Part shown: positions 14,608 through 22,652 of the stretch, in pieces
How the letters are laid out: each line of letters opens with the position of its first letter
Position numbering within the stretch: position 1 is the first letter of the stretch
Source: Butyrivibrio sp. INlla16
Lineage (GTDB): Bacteria; Bacillota; Clostridia; Lachnospirales; Lachnospiraceae
Direction of reading: 5' to 3'
Length of the DNA: 51,422 nt
Assembly: GCF_900104155.1 (NCBI RefSeq)
Contig: NZ_FMYB01000031.1
Span: forward strand, 1-51,422
Notes under the pieces: generated by a model
Seen by the model: only the letters and a program-made list of their open reading frames with translations
Told to the model about the DNA's origin: nothing
Databases searched by the model: none
Program-made: the position numbers and the translations under genes

Positions 14608-16968
14608 ATGCTTGGAAACAGACAAAAAGTAAGGATTCCTGCTTATCTAGAGAAAAAAATACCATATGAAAAATGCTATGAAAGCGCAGGTCTTATTTAC
14701 CTTAACGGAAAATATACAAAGATGTATCTGGTGGATGAGATAGATCCTGATAACGTGAAAGACTATGATGCCCAGATAGCCGCCATGAAGATGGAGGATC
14801 TGCTTAACAGCTTCACAAGGGACATTTCCTTTCAGTTTCTTGTACATAACAGGCTTGTAGAAAAGAAGCAGTATTTATCGAAACTGTTCTATGATCCTAA
14901 GAGCTATGAGGGTATGGAGGATATAGTTGAAAGCTATGATGAAGTTATTATGGAAAACTTCGAAATAGGTCATAACAATGTAAGGAAAGTCCTCTATTTT
15001 GTTGCTTCCCTAAAAGCTGATACAGCGGATGATGCTGATAAGCGCTTTAGAGAGATTGAAAAGGGGCTTAGAGAATCATTCTCAAGGATGTATGGGATAA
15101 CAGTAAGGGCACTGTCATTAAAGGACAGGCTTAAGGTTATGTATCTCATTTACAATCCCCTGGGCGATAAGTTTGGAGACATCATAAGGCTTTCTGAGGA
15201 TGAAAAGGAGCTTGATCTTGGAAACCTTAAGTACATGAAGCTTACAACAAAAGACCTCGTTGCTCCTGTATCCATGAATACCGGAGCTGGTCTTGTGGAC
15301 TATGGAATCCTTGGTGAGAAGACAGAAAGACCACTGTATTTTAGATCCTTTTATATAAACATGATCCCAGAGGATGTCAGTCCTTCCTTTGTATCGGATA
15401 TCACAAATATATCTTCAAACATGCTGTTTTCTACAATCTATGAACCGCTTGATGAAGAGATGGGATTTAACAGTGCAGCAGAAACAGTTAAGAAGGATAC
15501 TATAATCACCAAAAAAGCAAAGAGAGATACCGTAAAGGACAGGAAGAATCATACGACTTCTACTGTGGAGGAACTAAAGAGAAGAACAGAGGAAGCATAT
15601 TTTACAAGACAGGCGGTAGAAATGCTTAAAAAGGTGGTGGCATCATCCGGCAGGGCATTTAACTGTATCTTTGTCATAACTTTGTATTCAGAAGATCTTG
15701 AGATGCTAGATGTAGATACAGAGCTTTTGAACATTTCCGCTGCGAAATTCGATACTTCCATAAGGACACTTGATTATATGCAGGATAAGGGACTGATGAG
15801 CTGCCTTCCATTAGGAAAGAGCTATATTGATGCATACAGAGTGCTTGATGCTAAGCGGCTTTCTAAACTCTCACCTATAGGTGTTGCTGACGCTGTGAAA
15901 AAGGACGGACTTTTCTGCGGCCTTAATTCCATAAATGATACCCTGATTCTTCTAAACCGGAAGAACAACGTAAACTTATCAGGACTGATAGCCGGAACAG
16001 AGCACTCGGGAAAAACCTACCAGATGAAGAGAGAAATTCTAAGTGCCGTCATGGGGTCTGATGATAATATCAGCATCATAGTAAGAAGTGATGAGTATGA
16101 TGACTTTGCTAAAAAACTTGGGGGAACTGTAAGAGAATTTCTTGTGCCGGACATATTTGAGATTGAAAAAGGCTATGGTCTTATCGGTGATGATATAGAA
16201 AGTAAGGGCTATTATCTTGATGCTCTCTTTACTTCACTTAATGTGAAAACAGACTGTCTGGATGAAGAAGCTGAAGATATTGGTTTAAAGGTTGAGGCTG
16301 AAGTTAAGAGATTCATAGAAGAGTTCAGAGAACGCGGAGAAAGTAGTATGTCTGAGCTCTATTTGGAAAAAAGAGCTGAATATCCCTTTTTATCAAAGGG
16401 CATAAGCGCTCTTCATGATAAATACGATGCAGAGATGGAAGAGGAAAGAGCAAGAATTACGGTTTACAAGACATGCAACGATGCAGAAGTGCTGATGCTC
16501 TTAGATTATCTCTGGAATAAGGGGATAAAGGATAAGAAGAAGGGAATAAGCAACTGGATCTTCATAGATGATGCAGACGATGTCCTTCGTACTGTTGAAG
16601 GAACAGAGTATTTCATCAAATATCTGTCCGATTCTTCCGACATGCAGACGATAACAACCTTTGTCATAAAAGACAGCCTTTCTCTTTTTAACAATCCAAC
16701 GAAGACTACATACCTTGAAAATGCAGTTAATGCCTGCGGATATGTAAAGCTCCTTAACCAGGGACCGATTGAGAGAAAGAAATTTGAGGAGATACTTAAT
16801 ATCCCTTCTGCACTTATTCCTTATGTGAGCAGCGTATCGCCGGGGAAAGGACTGATAATAACTCCGCAGAGTAATATAGCATTTAATGACAATTTCACGG
16901 AAGTGTACCCTGATAGCAGTTTTAAAGATATTTTCCATATACCGGTAAAGCAGAGGATCAGAGATTAA
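14608..16968 (+). CDS. Divergent VirB4-like conjugation ATPase
   Basis: This protein has 786 residues from ATG 14608 (GAAGGAGGA upstream). The N-terminal half carries VirB4-family features, including MNTGAGLVDYGILGEKTE and PLYFRSFYINMIPEDV. Walker A is GTEHSGKT near residue 463, compared with the usual GTPGSGKS. The Walker B-like strand is NWIFIDDAD near residue 649, with Asp where most VirB4 have Glu. The final part, NPTKTTYLENAVNACGYVKL and LNQGP, matches the C-terminal sensor region. VirB4 powers assembly of, and transfer through, the type IV secretion channel. The altered motifs raise the possibility of a structural or weakly active paralogue. Confidence 0.82.
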   Translation: MLGNRQKVRIPAYLEKKIPYEKCYESAGLIYLNGKYTKMYLVDEIDPDNVKDYDAQIAAMKMEDLLNSFTRDISFQFLVHNRLVEKKQYLSKLFYDPKSYEGMEDIVESYDEVIMENFEIGHNNVRKVLYFVASLKADTADDADKRFREIEKGLRESFSRMYGITVRALSLKDRLKVMYLIYNPLGDKFGDIIRLSEDEKELDLGNLKYMKLTTKDLVAPVSMNTGAGLVDYGILGEKTERPLYFRSFYINMIPEDVSPSFVSDITNISSNMLFSTIYEPLDEEMGFNSAAETVKKDTIITKKAKRDTVKDRKNHTTSTVEELKRRTEEAYFTRQAVEMLKKVVASSGRAFNCIFVITLYSEDLEMLDVDTELLNISAAKFDTSIRTLDYMQDKGLMSCLPLGKSYIDAYRVLDAKRLSKLSPIGVADAVKKDGLFCGLNSINDTLILLNRKNNVNLSGLIAGTEHSGKTYQMKREILSAVMGSDDNISIIVRSDEYDDFAKKLGGTVREFLVPDIFEIEKGYGLIGDDIESKGYYLDALFTSLNVKTDCLDEEAEDIGLKVEAEVKRFIEEFRERGESSMSELYLEKRAEYPFLSKGISALHDKYDAEMEEERARITVYKTCNDAEVLMLLDYLWNKGIKDKKKGISNWIFIDDADDVLRTVEGTEYFIKYLSDSSDMQTITTFVIKDSLSLFNNPTKTTYLENAVNACGYVKLLNQGPIERKKFEEILNIPSALIPYVSSVSPGKGLIITPQSNIAFNDNFTEVYPDSSFKDIFHIPVKQRIRD

Positions 16969-17119
16969 AATACATCAAGAATATAAAGAAGAGAATAGCC
17001 ATACAATATATGAGGTCTGTTATTGCCAAAATAGACCAGAGAAAAAGGTGGATACTCCGTTCGTAGCCCAGTTTTCGGGAACTGGAGTCCAATAAATATC
17101 CCATCCCAATATCTAGTGG
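16969..17119. other. Intergenic stretch with one hairpin
   Basis: CCAGTT and AACTGG form a six-base-pair hairpin around TTCGGG (about 17067-17085) without a T run. GGTCT/AGACC repeats lie further left. No gene or terminator is evident. Confidence 0.4.
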
Positions 17120-17174
17120 TTGCAAAACAGAACATACATTCGTATAATTATAAACACCAACAGAACAATTGTTC
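17120..17174 (+). promoter_or_regulatory. SigA promoter with two LexA (SOS) boxes
   Basis: TTGCAA (17120-17125), exactly 17 bp, then TATAAT (17143-17148). Inside the spacer is GAACATACATTC, one base from the Gram-positive GAAC-N4-GTTC box. Just downstream of the expected start point is a perfect box, GAACAATTGTTC (17163-17174). This predicts LexA repression and DNA-damage induction of the 17259-17931 genes. Confidence 0.82.
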
Positions 17175-17258
17175 GCCATGCGTGGGTATATTGATCCAAG
17201 GGAGTGTCAGCGTGCACAGGCATTCCTTAGTTTCAGAATGGCAGGTGATAGCAGCAAT

Positions 17259-17522
17259 ATGGCTAAAAGAATAGGTTATAAGGTTTATGTGGATACTATT
17301 GTCAGGTTCTCATCAGAGGGGCAGATAAGACCATTGTCAATTGAATGGGAAGATGGCAGGAGGTATGAGATAACAAGGGTCAAGGACTGCGTCCCGGGAG
17401 CAAGCAGAAGAGCCGGTGGTGCAGGACTTGTATATACATGTATCGTAGATGGAAAGGAAGTACATCTGTATTTTGAAGACTGTCCTAATGGAGCAAAATG
17501 GTTTCTTGAATCAAAGGCATGA
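17259..17522 (+). CDS. Small conserved Firmicute protein often found near dinB, SOS-type promoter
   Basis: I choose ATG 17259 (AGGTGA nine bases upstream), giving 87 residues. The frame is also open from 17178, but that ATG follows the LexA box with no ribosome site. The core KVYVDTIVRFSSEG, WEDGRRYEI, and LVYTCIVDGKEVHLYFED plus KWFLE matches the second copy at 30420. Proteins of this type are commonly encoded beside DNA polymerase IV genes in Firmicutes; their function is unknown. The LexA boxes upstream agree with a DNA-damage role. Confidence 0.75.
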   Translation: MAKRIGYKVYVDTIVRFSSEGQIRPLSIEWEDGRRYEITRVKDCVPGASRRAGGAGLVYTCIVDGKEVHLYFEDCPNGAKWFLESKA

Positions 17523-17544
17523 CAGTCGGAAAGAGAGGACAGAT

Positions 17545-17931
17545 ATGGTATTTGCAGTGGATTTTGATGGGACCATTTCTCTGGGCGACTGGCCTTCAGT
17601 TGGTCCTGCTAATATAGGACTCATTGATTTTTTGATAAAAAAGCAGAAGGAAGGGGACAAGCTGATTCTCTGGACGTGCAGAGCAGGAGAACCCCTTGAA
17701 AAAGCTATAGAGTTTTGCCGGGATAACGGACTATACTTTGACGCTGTTAATGACAACCTTCCTGAGACTATAGAAAAGTACGGCTCCAATTCAAGGAAGA
17801 TCACCTGTGATGTCTATATTGATGACAGGGCATGTAACGCCGGTGAATATGAGAAAAGCACAACGCTCGATATGGATAGAATAGAAATGGAGCTTATACG
17901 CTACGCAGATATGGTGGCGATGGCAGGATGA
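17545..17931 (+). CDS. HAD-superfamily-like hydrolase
   Basis: This protein has 128 residues from ATG 17545, preceded by AGAGAGGA. The N-terminus FAVDFDGTI carries the HAD motif I DxDGT. LWTCRAGE is in the position of motif II, and VYIDDRAC near residue 91 gives the acidic motif IV pair. A cap domain is lacking, so it is a minimal HAD fold. It lies 22 bases after the SOS-type gene and probably shares its transcript. The substrate is unknown. Confidence 0.8.
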   Translation: MVFAVDFDGTISLGDWPSVGPANIGLIDFLIKKQKEGDKLILWTCRAGEPLEKAIEFCRDNGLYFDAVNDNLPETIEKYGSNSRKITCDVYIDDRACNAGEYEKSTTLDMDRIEMELIRYADMVAMAG

Positions 17932-17947
17932 GGATTGGAAAATATAA

Positions 17948-17987
17948 GGATTCTGATTGTTAAATGTAGGCAATCAGAATCCTTTTT
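17948..17987 (+). terminator. Rho-independent terminator
   Basis: GGATTCTGATTG pairs perfectly with CAATCAGAATCC across an 11-nt loop, followed by five T. It ends the SOS-type transcript. Confidence 0.95.
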
Positions 17988-18044
17988 CTGTATAATTGAG
18001 GAATAGGGTTAATTTATCAGACAGATTTAAGGAGAAATAAGAGT

Positions 18045-18485
18045 TTGAAAACATGTATCATCTATTATTCCAAACACCATGGAAATACTAAGAAGCTTCT
18101 CGATACCATAAAGGCAGTGAATCCCGAGGTGGAGCTTATCGATGCAACAGAGAAAAGAGAAGCAGATTTAAATGGATATGAGAGGATTGGCTTTGCTTCA
18201 GGAGTATACTACGGGAAATTTGCCGAGCAGGTGCTGACTTTTGCTAAGGTGAACCTTCCGCCGCAGAAGGATGTATTTTTCATCGCAACAGCGGGAAATC
18301 CACTTAAGAGTAACTTTAACAGTATTGCAGTTGTTGCAAAGGACAAGCAGAGCAAGGAGCTGGGCAGATTCCAATGTAAGGGATTTGACGCATTTGGACC
18401 ATTCAAGCTTGTTGGTGGCATTCAGAAAGGACATCCTACGGAGGGTGAGGTTACTGAGGCGGTGAATTTCTATAAAAATCTGTAA
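18045..18485 (+). CDS. Flavodoxin-family protein
   Basis: This protein has 146 residues from TTG 18045, with AAGGAGAAA upstream. The N-terminal strand and phosphate loop CIIYYSKHHGNTKKL is a flavodoxin FMN-binding signature. GFASGVYYGKF and FFIATAGNP match the two later FMN-contact loops. It is likely a low-potential electron carrier or FMN-dependent enzyme in the cytosol. It forms a transcript with the 18497 and 18935 genes. Confidence 0.88.
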   Translation: MKTCIIYYSKHHGNTKKLLDTIKAVNPEVELIDATEKREADLNGYERIGFASGVYYGKFAEQVLTFAKVNLPPQKDVFFIATAGNPLKSNFNSIAVVAKDKQSKELGRFQCKGFDAFGPFKLVGGIQKGHPTEGEVTEAVNFYKNL

Positions 18486-18496
18486 GGGGAGTAAAT

Positions 18497-18925
18497 ATGG
18501 GGCTTATTGAACTTGCCAGTGGAAATTCAGTATGGCGTGGTATGGACTATTACAACACTAAGAAGACTAAATCTGTAGAGAAAACAGGGTCATATACATA
18601 TGACGGTACTGTTCAGGGTGAGCAGCTTTATCATGTTCACATAGACAAGGAGCATCCGAGGAAATCTTCATGTACCTGTCCCTTTGCCGAGGGAAGGAGA
18701 GTTATCTGTAAACATATGATAGCTCTCTATTTCACTGCGGAGCCCAAGGCTGCTGAGGACTTCCTTAAGCAGGTTGAGGAATGGGAAAAAGAGGAAGAGG
18801 AAGAAGAACAGCGTCACTATGAGGAACTGAGGAAGTATGTTTACAGTTTGAGCAAGGCTGAACTCCAGCAGTTATATCTAGAAGCACTTATAGAAGAGGA
18901 AGAAAGACGCAATAGATATTGGTGA
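18497..18925 (+). CDS. SWIM zinc-finger protein
   Basis: This protein has 142 residues. The SWIM motif CxCxnCxH is present as CTCPFAEGRRVICKHMIA near residues 54-71. The C-terminal half is strongly acidic and coiled-coil-like. SWIM domains bind DNA or protein in varied contexts. Its start lies 11 bases after the flavodoxin stop, with AAGGGGAG upstream. No specific role can be given. Confidence 0.85.
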   Translation: MGLIELASGNSVWRGMDYYNTKKTKSVEKTGSYTYDGTVQGEQLYHVHIDKEHPRKSSCTCPFAEGRRVICKHMIALYFTAEPKAAEDFLKQVEEWEKEEEEEEQRHYEELRKYVYSLSKAELQQLYLEALIEEEERRNRYW

Positions 18926-18934
18926 GGGATTCAT

Positions 18935-19486
18935 ATGGTTCAGATTAAGTTGGGACAAGCTCTTTTGATTATATGCTGCGTGTTTTATCTGATATGGTGG
19001 GGAGTTGCATTTCGCCCATCACATGGAGATAGTCATACGCACGGGATTGATGGGATACTACTTCTTGCTACAGCAATTGTTGGTTTGTCGGGGCTTGCTG
19101 TGAATATGATGGGGATTGTTAAAACACCACCAGAAAAAGGATTCATTTCAGGGCTCATTATTATAGCCACTGGCATAGTTACATATTTGATTCTGCTCTA
19201 TGGAACCAGGGTTTTTCTTCACAGGCAGGTGACGTCTGAACTATTTTTAATAGTAGGATGGTCGATGCTTGAAGTGGCATCTATAAACCGGGCTTTTGCC
19301 TGGGAGACAGTTACGATAGATAAGGCTGCTATTCTACTTATATTAACTGCGATAGCAGCAATACTTAGTCTGTTTTTCTATTTGCAATATTACAGAGTAA
19401 AGCCAATGACAGGATATCTGTTTGGAATGGTTCCGCTTATTACAGAAGCGATAACAATGGGGATATTTGAATTATTAACAAAGTAG
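18935..19486 (+). CDS. Multi-pass membrane protein of unknown function
   Basis: This protein has 183 residues and about five or six hydrophobic helices, starting with QALLIICCVFYLIWWGVAF. A His-rich loop SHGDSHTHG follows the first helix. There is no signature of a known transporter. It is last in the flavodoxin/SWIM operon. Leader copy 4 begins immediately after its stop codon. Confidence 0.65.
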   Translation: MVQIKLGQALLIICCVFYLIWWGVAFRPSHGDSHTHGIDGILLLATAIVGLSGLAVNMMGIVKTPPEKGFISGLIIIATGIVTYLILLYGTRVFLHRQVTSELFLIVGWSMLEVASINRAFAWETVTIDKAAILLILTAIAAILSLFFYLQYYRVKPMTGYLFGMVPLITEAITMGIFELLTK

Positions 19487-19544
19487 GAGCTGGGGATCGT
19501 TAGCGTCTGTTCTTTAGACGGTTACGGACCCCGTATCCGACCGG
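19486..19544 (+). promoter_or_regulatory. Structured leader motif copy 4
   Basis: GGGGATCGT (19492-19500) pairs with ACGGACCCC (19524-19532), less perfectly than copies 1 and 2. AGCGTCT and AGACGGT form most of an inner stem. The tail GTATCCGACCGG is at 19533-19544, 45 nt before the start at 19590. The sequence after the tail (ACTAAGTCAGAT and GTATAGAGAGGTGG) is nearly the same as in copy 1. Confidence 0.72.
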
Positions 19545-19589
19545 ACTAAGTCAGATTTAAATTTTGGTATAGAGAGGTGGAGTTTTGAA

Positions 19590-19869
19590 ATGTGGGAAAT
19601 GGACTATGATCAGGCGGCAGCGGTATGGATCAATAAGGATAAGGAATCTGTCCATATGGAAAAAGTGGATCTCAAGACTAAGATAGATGATTTCATAAAA
19701 GCAGATATTTGATGGAGACTTTGGATGCGAGGAGCTTGCACCCGGAGAAAGGCCAAAGGTTTCCGTAATTCTTGAAAATGAAGAGGGTCAAACAAAGTTT
19801 GCATCTGTAGAAGATGCATGGCTTACGGATAGAGGGCTTAATATAGGAGATGTTTGGTCTGTGGAGTGA
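19590..19869 (+). pseudogene. Two joined gene remnants behind leader copy 4
   Basis: Codons 19590-19712 encode 40 residues beginning MWEMDYDQAAAVWINKDKES, the conserved N-terminus of pyridoxamine 5'-phosphate oxidase-like flavoproteins of Firmicutes. They end abruptly at TGA. From 19711 a different frame encodes DGDFGCEELAPGERPKVSVI to TGA 19869, with no start codon; this looks like the tail of another gene. An internal deletion probably fused the two. The leader and ribosome site are intact, so a 40-residue peptide could be made. Confidence 0.6.
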
Positions 19870-19886
19870 AAGAAGGAATAGTTACG

Positions 19887-20162
19887 ATGAAAAAGACAAT
19901 AGCAATTATAGCCGGTGTAATACCGGCAGTTTCTGCAGTAATAGCAATTTTTCTGATGGTATCACACTTTGATTCCGCGGTGATAAGGACAGTAATTAAC
20001 ATAACTACATTTCTTGGATTTTTAGGATTTGTATTCTTTTTTGCTGGCCGCAAGCTTGGGGGAGGGGATAAAACCGTCCGTATCCTAGGTGTTTTGGATC
20101 TGCTTGCTACGGCAAGTATCGTTGGATTCTACATTGTTGCAATCTTTGCATTTGGGCTGTGA
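19887..20162 (+). CDS. Small three-helix membrane protein
   Basis: This protein has 91 residues from ATG 19887, with AGAAGGAA upstream. Three hydrophobic segments cover almost the whole chain (AIIAGVIPAVSAVIAIFLMV, then FLGFLGFVFFFAG, then LLATASIVGFYIVAIFAFGL). There is no recognised family. It follows the gene remnants and may use their leader transcript. Confidence 0.6.
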   Translation: MKKTIAIIAGVIPAVSAVIAIFLMVSHFDSAVIRTVINITTFLGFLGFVFFFAGRKLGGGDKTVRILGVLDLLATASIVGFYIVAIFAFGL

Positions 20163-20210
20163 CTTTGGGATAGTGGAGAGGGATTCATATTTAACTGGAA
20201 GGCTTTCATA

Positions 20211-21011
20211 ATGGAGCAATTATCATTTTTTGAGGAAAAGTACAATGATCCACGGACTCCGCTCGCTCTAAACTGGAATCTGTGGCATGGATGCACCAGA
20301 GCGAGTACAGGGTGCCTAAATTGTTATGTTTACCGAAGAGATGAATCCATAGGGAAGGATCCTACAGTTCTTCATAAGACAGATAACTTTAACCTCCCAA
20401 TCCGAAAACTAAGGTCAGGACAGTATAAGGGCATGTATAAGGTTCCATGCGGGTCACACATTTATACATGCTTTTCTTCAGATTTCTTTCATCCCGATGC
20501 AGATGGATGGAGAAAAGATGCCTGGGAAATGATGCATGAGCGTTCGGATTGTACATTCTTTATGATTACTAAAAGACCTGAGCGTATTGCAGCTCATCTC
20601 CCAGCAGGATGGGGGAACGGATGGGAGAATGTTACGATAGCCGTTACCTGTGAGAATCAGGATATGCTGGACAAGAGACTTCCGGTTTATCTGGATCTTC
20701 CGATTTATCATCATGCCGTGATGATAGAACCTATGTTGACTGAGGTGGATCTAAGTTCATATATCGAAAAATACAGGACTTCCGATGGACGACCGCTCAT
20801 CGAGGAGGTTTCCGTAGGTGGCGAGTCTGGAGCAAATGCAAGGGTCTGCGATTATAAATGGGTAGAGAAGGTATGGTTACAGTGTAAAGAGAACGGAATC
20901 TCATTTTATTATCACCAGACAGGAGCTAAACTGATTAAGGATGGGAAGCTTTATAACATCCCAAGAAAGCTGCAGCATATCCAGGCGCATAAAGCTGGAT
21001 TGGATTTATAA
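20211..21011 (+). CDS. DUF5131 (phage Gp37/Gp68-like) protein
   Basis: This protein has 266 residues. It shows the DUF5131 pattern: NLWHGCTRASTGCLNCYVYR near the N-terminus gives a three-cysteine motif (C-x6-C-x2-C) like that of radical-SAM proteins. ITKRPERIAAHLP, then NVTIAVTCENQ, then EVSVGGESGANARVCDYKW follow in family order. DUF5131 genes occur in phages and mobile elements; the reaction is unknown, though an Fe-S cluster is likely. It has its own start with no obvious operon partner. Confidence 0.85.
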   Translation: MEQLSFFEEKYNDPRTPLALNWNLWHGCTRASTGCLNCYVYRRDESIGKDPTVLHKTDNFNLPIRKLRSGQYKGMYKVPCGSHIYTCFSSDFFHPDADGWRKDAWEMMHERSDCTFFMITKRPERIAAHLPAGWGNGWENVTIAVTCENQDMLDKRLPVYLDLPIYHHAVMIEPMLTEVDLSSYIEKYRTSDGRPLIEEVSVGGESGANARVCDYKWVEKVWLQCKENGISFYYHQTGAKLIKDGKLYNIPRKLQHIQAHKAGLDL

Positions 21012-21086
21012 CTTCCAGTTTAACGAAAAAGATAATCCCTTCGCTAAGCGTTCAAAAAGTTGATTGTTTTTAATGCTCTGCGCTAC

Positions 21087-21198
21087 ACATCAACAATGAT
21101 ACGCCAAATCCATCAATAATGATACGCCAAATCCATCAATAAGAATGCGCCGAATCCATCAACGCAATCTTGCCAAATCCATCAATGAAGGCTAAAAT
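21087..21198 (+). repeat. Four 23-bp tandem repeats leading into the promoter of the 21230 ATPase
   Basis: Units begin at 21087, 21110, 21133 and 21156, with a partial fifth at 21179. The consensus is CCATCAATAATGATACGCC followed by AAAT. The fourth unit contains TTGCCA (21170-21175); 17 bp later is TAAAAT (21193-21198). The repeats therefore cover the -35 and spacer of a good SigA promoter. No spacer sequences separate the units, so this is not a CRISPR array. Confidence 0.82.
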
Positions 21199-21229
21199 AT
21201 TTTTGAGATCAATTATATTGGAGGCGAAG

Positions 21230-22507
21230 ATGGCTAAAGAATACATGAATCGTATCTGTGACCAGGTATTACAGGATAAACTAGAAGCAAAGGGAGCGGT
21301 ATTAATAAAAGGTGCTAAATGGTGCGGCAAGACGACCACAGCAGAGCATGTAGCACGTTCAGTCATATATATGGAAGATCCCGCCAAAAAGCAGCAATAC
21401 CTGCAAATGGCAGATATTAATCCTTCGCAATTGTTAAAAGGAGAGGTCCCTCACCTTATCGATGAGTGGCAACTTGCGCCTAAACTGTGGGATGCAGTTA
21501 GATTTGAGGTGGACCAAAGAGATGATTTTGGGCAGTTTATACTTACAGGCTCCGCCGTCCCACCGGAATCAGCACAGATATCCCATACCGGAACGGGAAG
21601 AATTACCTCATTGACAATGCGGACCATGTCATTGTTTGAGTCGGGCGATTCTGATGGCAGTGTATCTCTTAGGGCATTGTTTTCAAGCGAACACAATATA
21701 AGTGGATCCTGTGATCATACACTGAATGATATTGCTTTTCTAATCTGCCGCGGAGGATGGCCCAAGAGCATTGGTAAGAGCAAAAAGGTAGCCCTGGCTC
21801 AGGCTCCTGATTACCTGGATGCAGTAATAGAGTCTGATATATCAAGAGTTGATGGCGTTACAAGGGATCCTGAACGTGCAAGAAAGGTTCTTAAGGCATA
21901 TGCAAGAAGTGTTGCTTCAGAGGCTTCTTTGGCATCAATATTAAACGATGTTAAAGCAGATGAAACTGATACCTTCAGTGAGAACACCCTGAGATCTTAT
22001 TTGACAGCACTGAGACAGATATTTGTTATTGAAGATACTAATGCTTGGAATCCAAATCTGAGATCAAAAACTGCTATCAGAAGCTCTGATACCAGATATT
22101 TTGTGGATCCATCGGTAGCTACTGCTGCATTGGGAATAGGACCTAATGATTTGATAAATGATCTTTCTACCGCAGGCTTGATTTTTGAGAATCTTTGTGT
22201 TAGGGATCTGAGAATATACGCGGATTCACTTGATGGTAAAGTGTACCATTATAGGGATAAGAATGGTCTTGAATGTGACGCTGTTATGCATTTGAGAAAT
22301 GGTAGATATGGACTTATTGAAATCAAGCTTGGAGGCGATGAACTGATAGAAGAGGGAGCAAAAAATCTCCTTGCTTTGAGAGATAGCATTGATGATAAGA
22401 AGATGAGTGAACCAGCATTTATGATGGTTTTATGTGGCGTAGCACCTTTTGCATATAGAAGATCAGACGGGGTGTTTGTTGTTCCTATAGGCTGTCTTAG
22501 AAATTAG
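21230..22507 (+). CDS. AAA_14/DUF4143 ATPase with PD-(D/E)XK-like C-terminus (ATPase 2)
   Basis: This protein has 425 residues from ATG 21230; TTGGAGGCG lies five bases upstream, so I prefer it to the in-frame 21170 start. Walker A is GAKWCGKTT and Walker B PHLIDEWQ. Sensor region GQFILTGSA follows. The C-terminal domain has LECDAVMHLRNGRYGLIEIK, matching the D-x(n)-ExK pattern of ATPase 1 and ATPase 3. It belongs to a different branch of the family from ATPase 1 (WCGKT variant). Function is unknown; the tandem repeats upstream suggest autoregulation. Confidence 0.87.
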   Translation: MAKEYMNRICDQVLQDKLEAKGAVLIKGAKWCGKTTTAEHVARSVIYMEDPAKKQQYLQMADINPSQLLKGEVPHLIDEWQLAPKLWDAVRFEVDQRDDFGQFILTGSAVPPESAQISHTGTGRITSLTMRTMSLFESGDSDGSVSLRALFSSEHNISGSCDHTLNDIAFLICRGGWPKSIGKSKKVALAQAPDYLDAVIESDISRVDGVTRDPERARKVLKAYARSVASEASLASILNDVKADETDTFSENTLRSYLTALRQIFVIEDTNAWNPNLRSKTAIRSSDTRYFVDPSVATAALGIGPNDLINDLSTAGLIFENLCVRDLRIYADSLDGKVYHYRDKNGLECDAVMHLRNGRYGLIEIKLGGDELIEEGAKNLLALRDSIDDKKMSEPAFMMVLCGVAPFAYRRSDGVFVVPIGCLRN

Positions 22508-22652
22508 TCACAGTATTACAATTGCCAATAATATGTTGGATGGGAAATCGGATTTGAACGAATTATTATTTGCACAGGCTATGAATTGATTGGAAACCTA
22601 TAAATGCTGAACTTGCATAGCTGAGGAATAAAAAATATAAAGGGAGACAAGT

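Noticed and set aside
2338..16968. Relaxase gene and oriT
   Set aside because: I looked for HUH or MobA/MobP-type histidine motifs and found none; the relaxase is probably outside the window or lost.
17169..17258. Upstream start for the SOS-type gene at 17169 or 17178
   Set aside because: It would begin inside or right after the LexA box without a ribosome site; 17259 has AGGTGA at good spacing.
3204..19544. Leader motif as simple rho-independent terminators
   Set aside because: There is no T run after the stem, the conserved tail is GC-rich, and the distance to the next start is fixed.
3204..19544. Leader motif as MITE or transposon ends
   Set aside because: All four copies are in the same orientation, start at stop codons, and have no target duplication.
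21087..21178. CRISPR array
   Set aside because: The 23-bp units abut with no spacers, and no cas genes are near.
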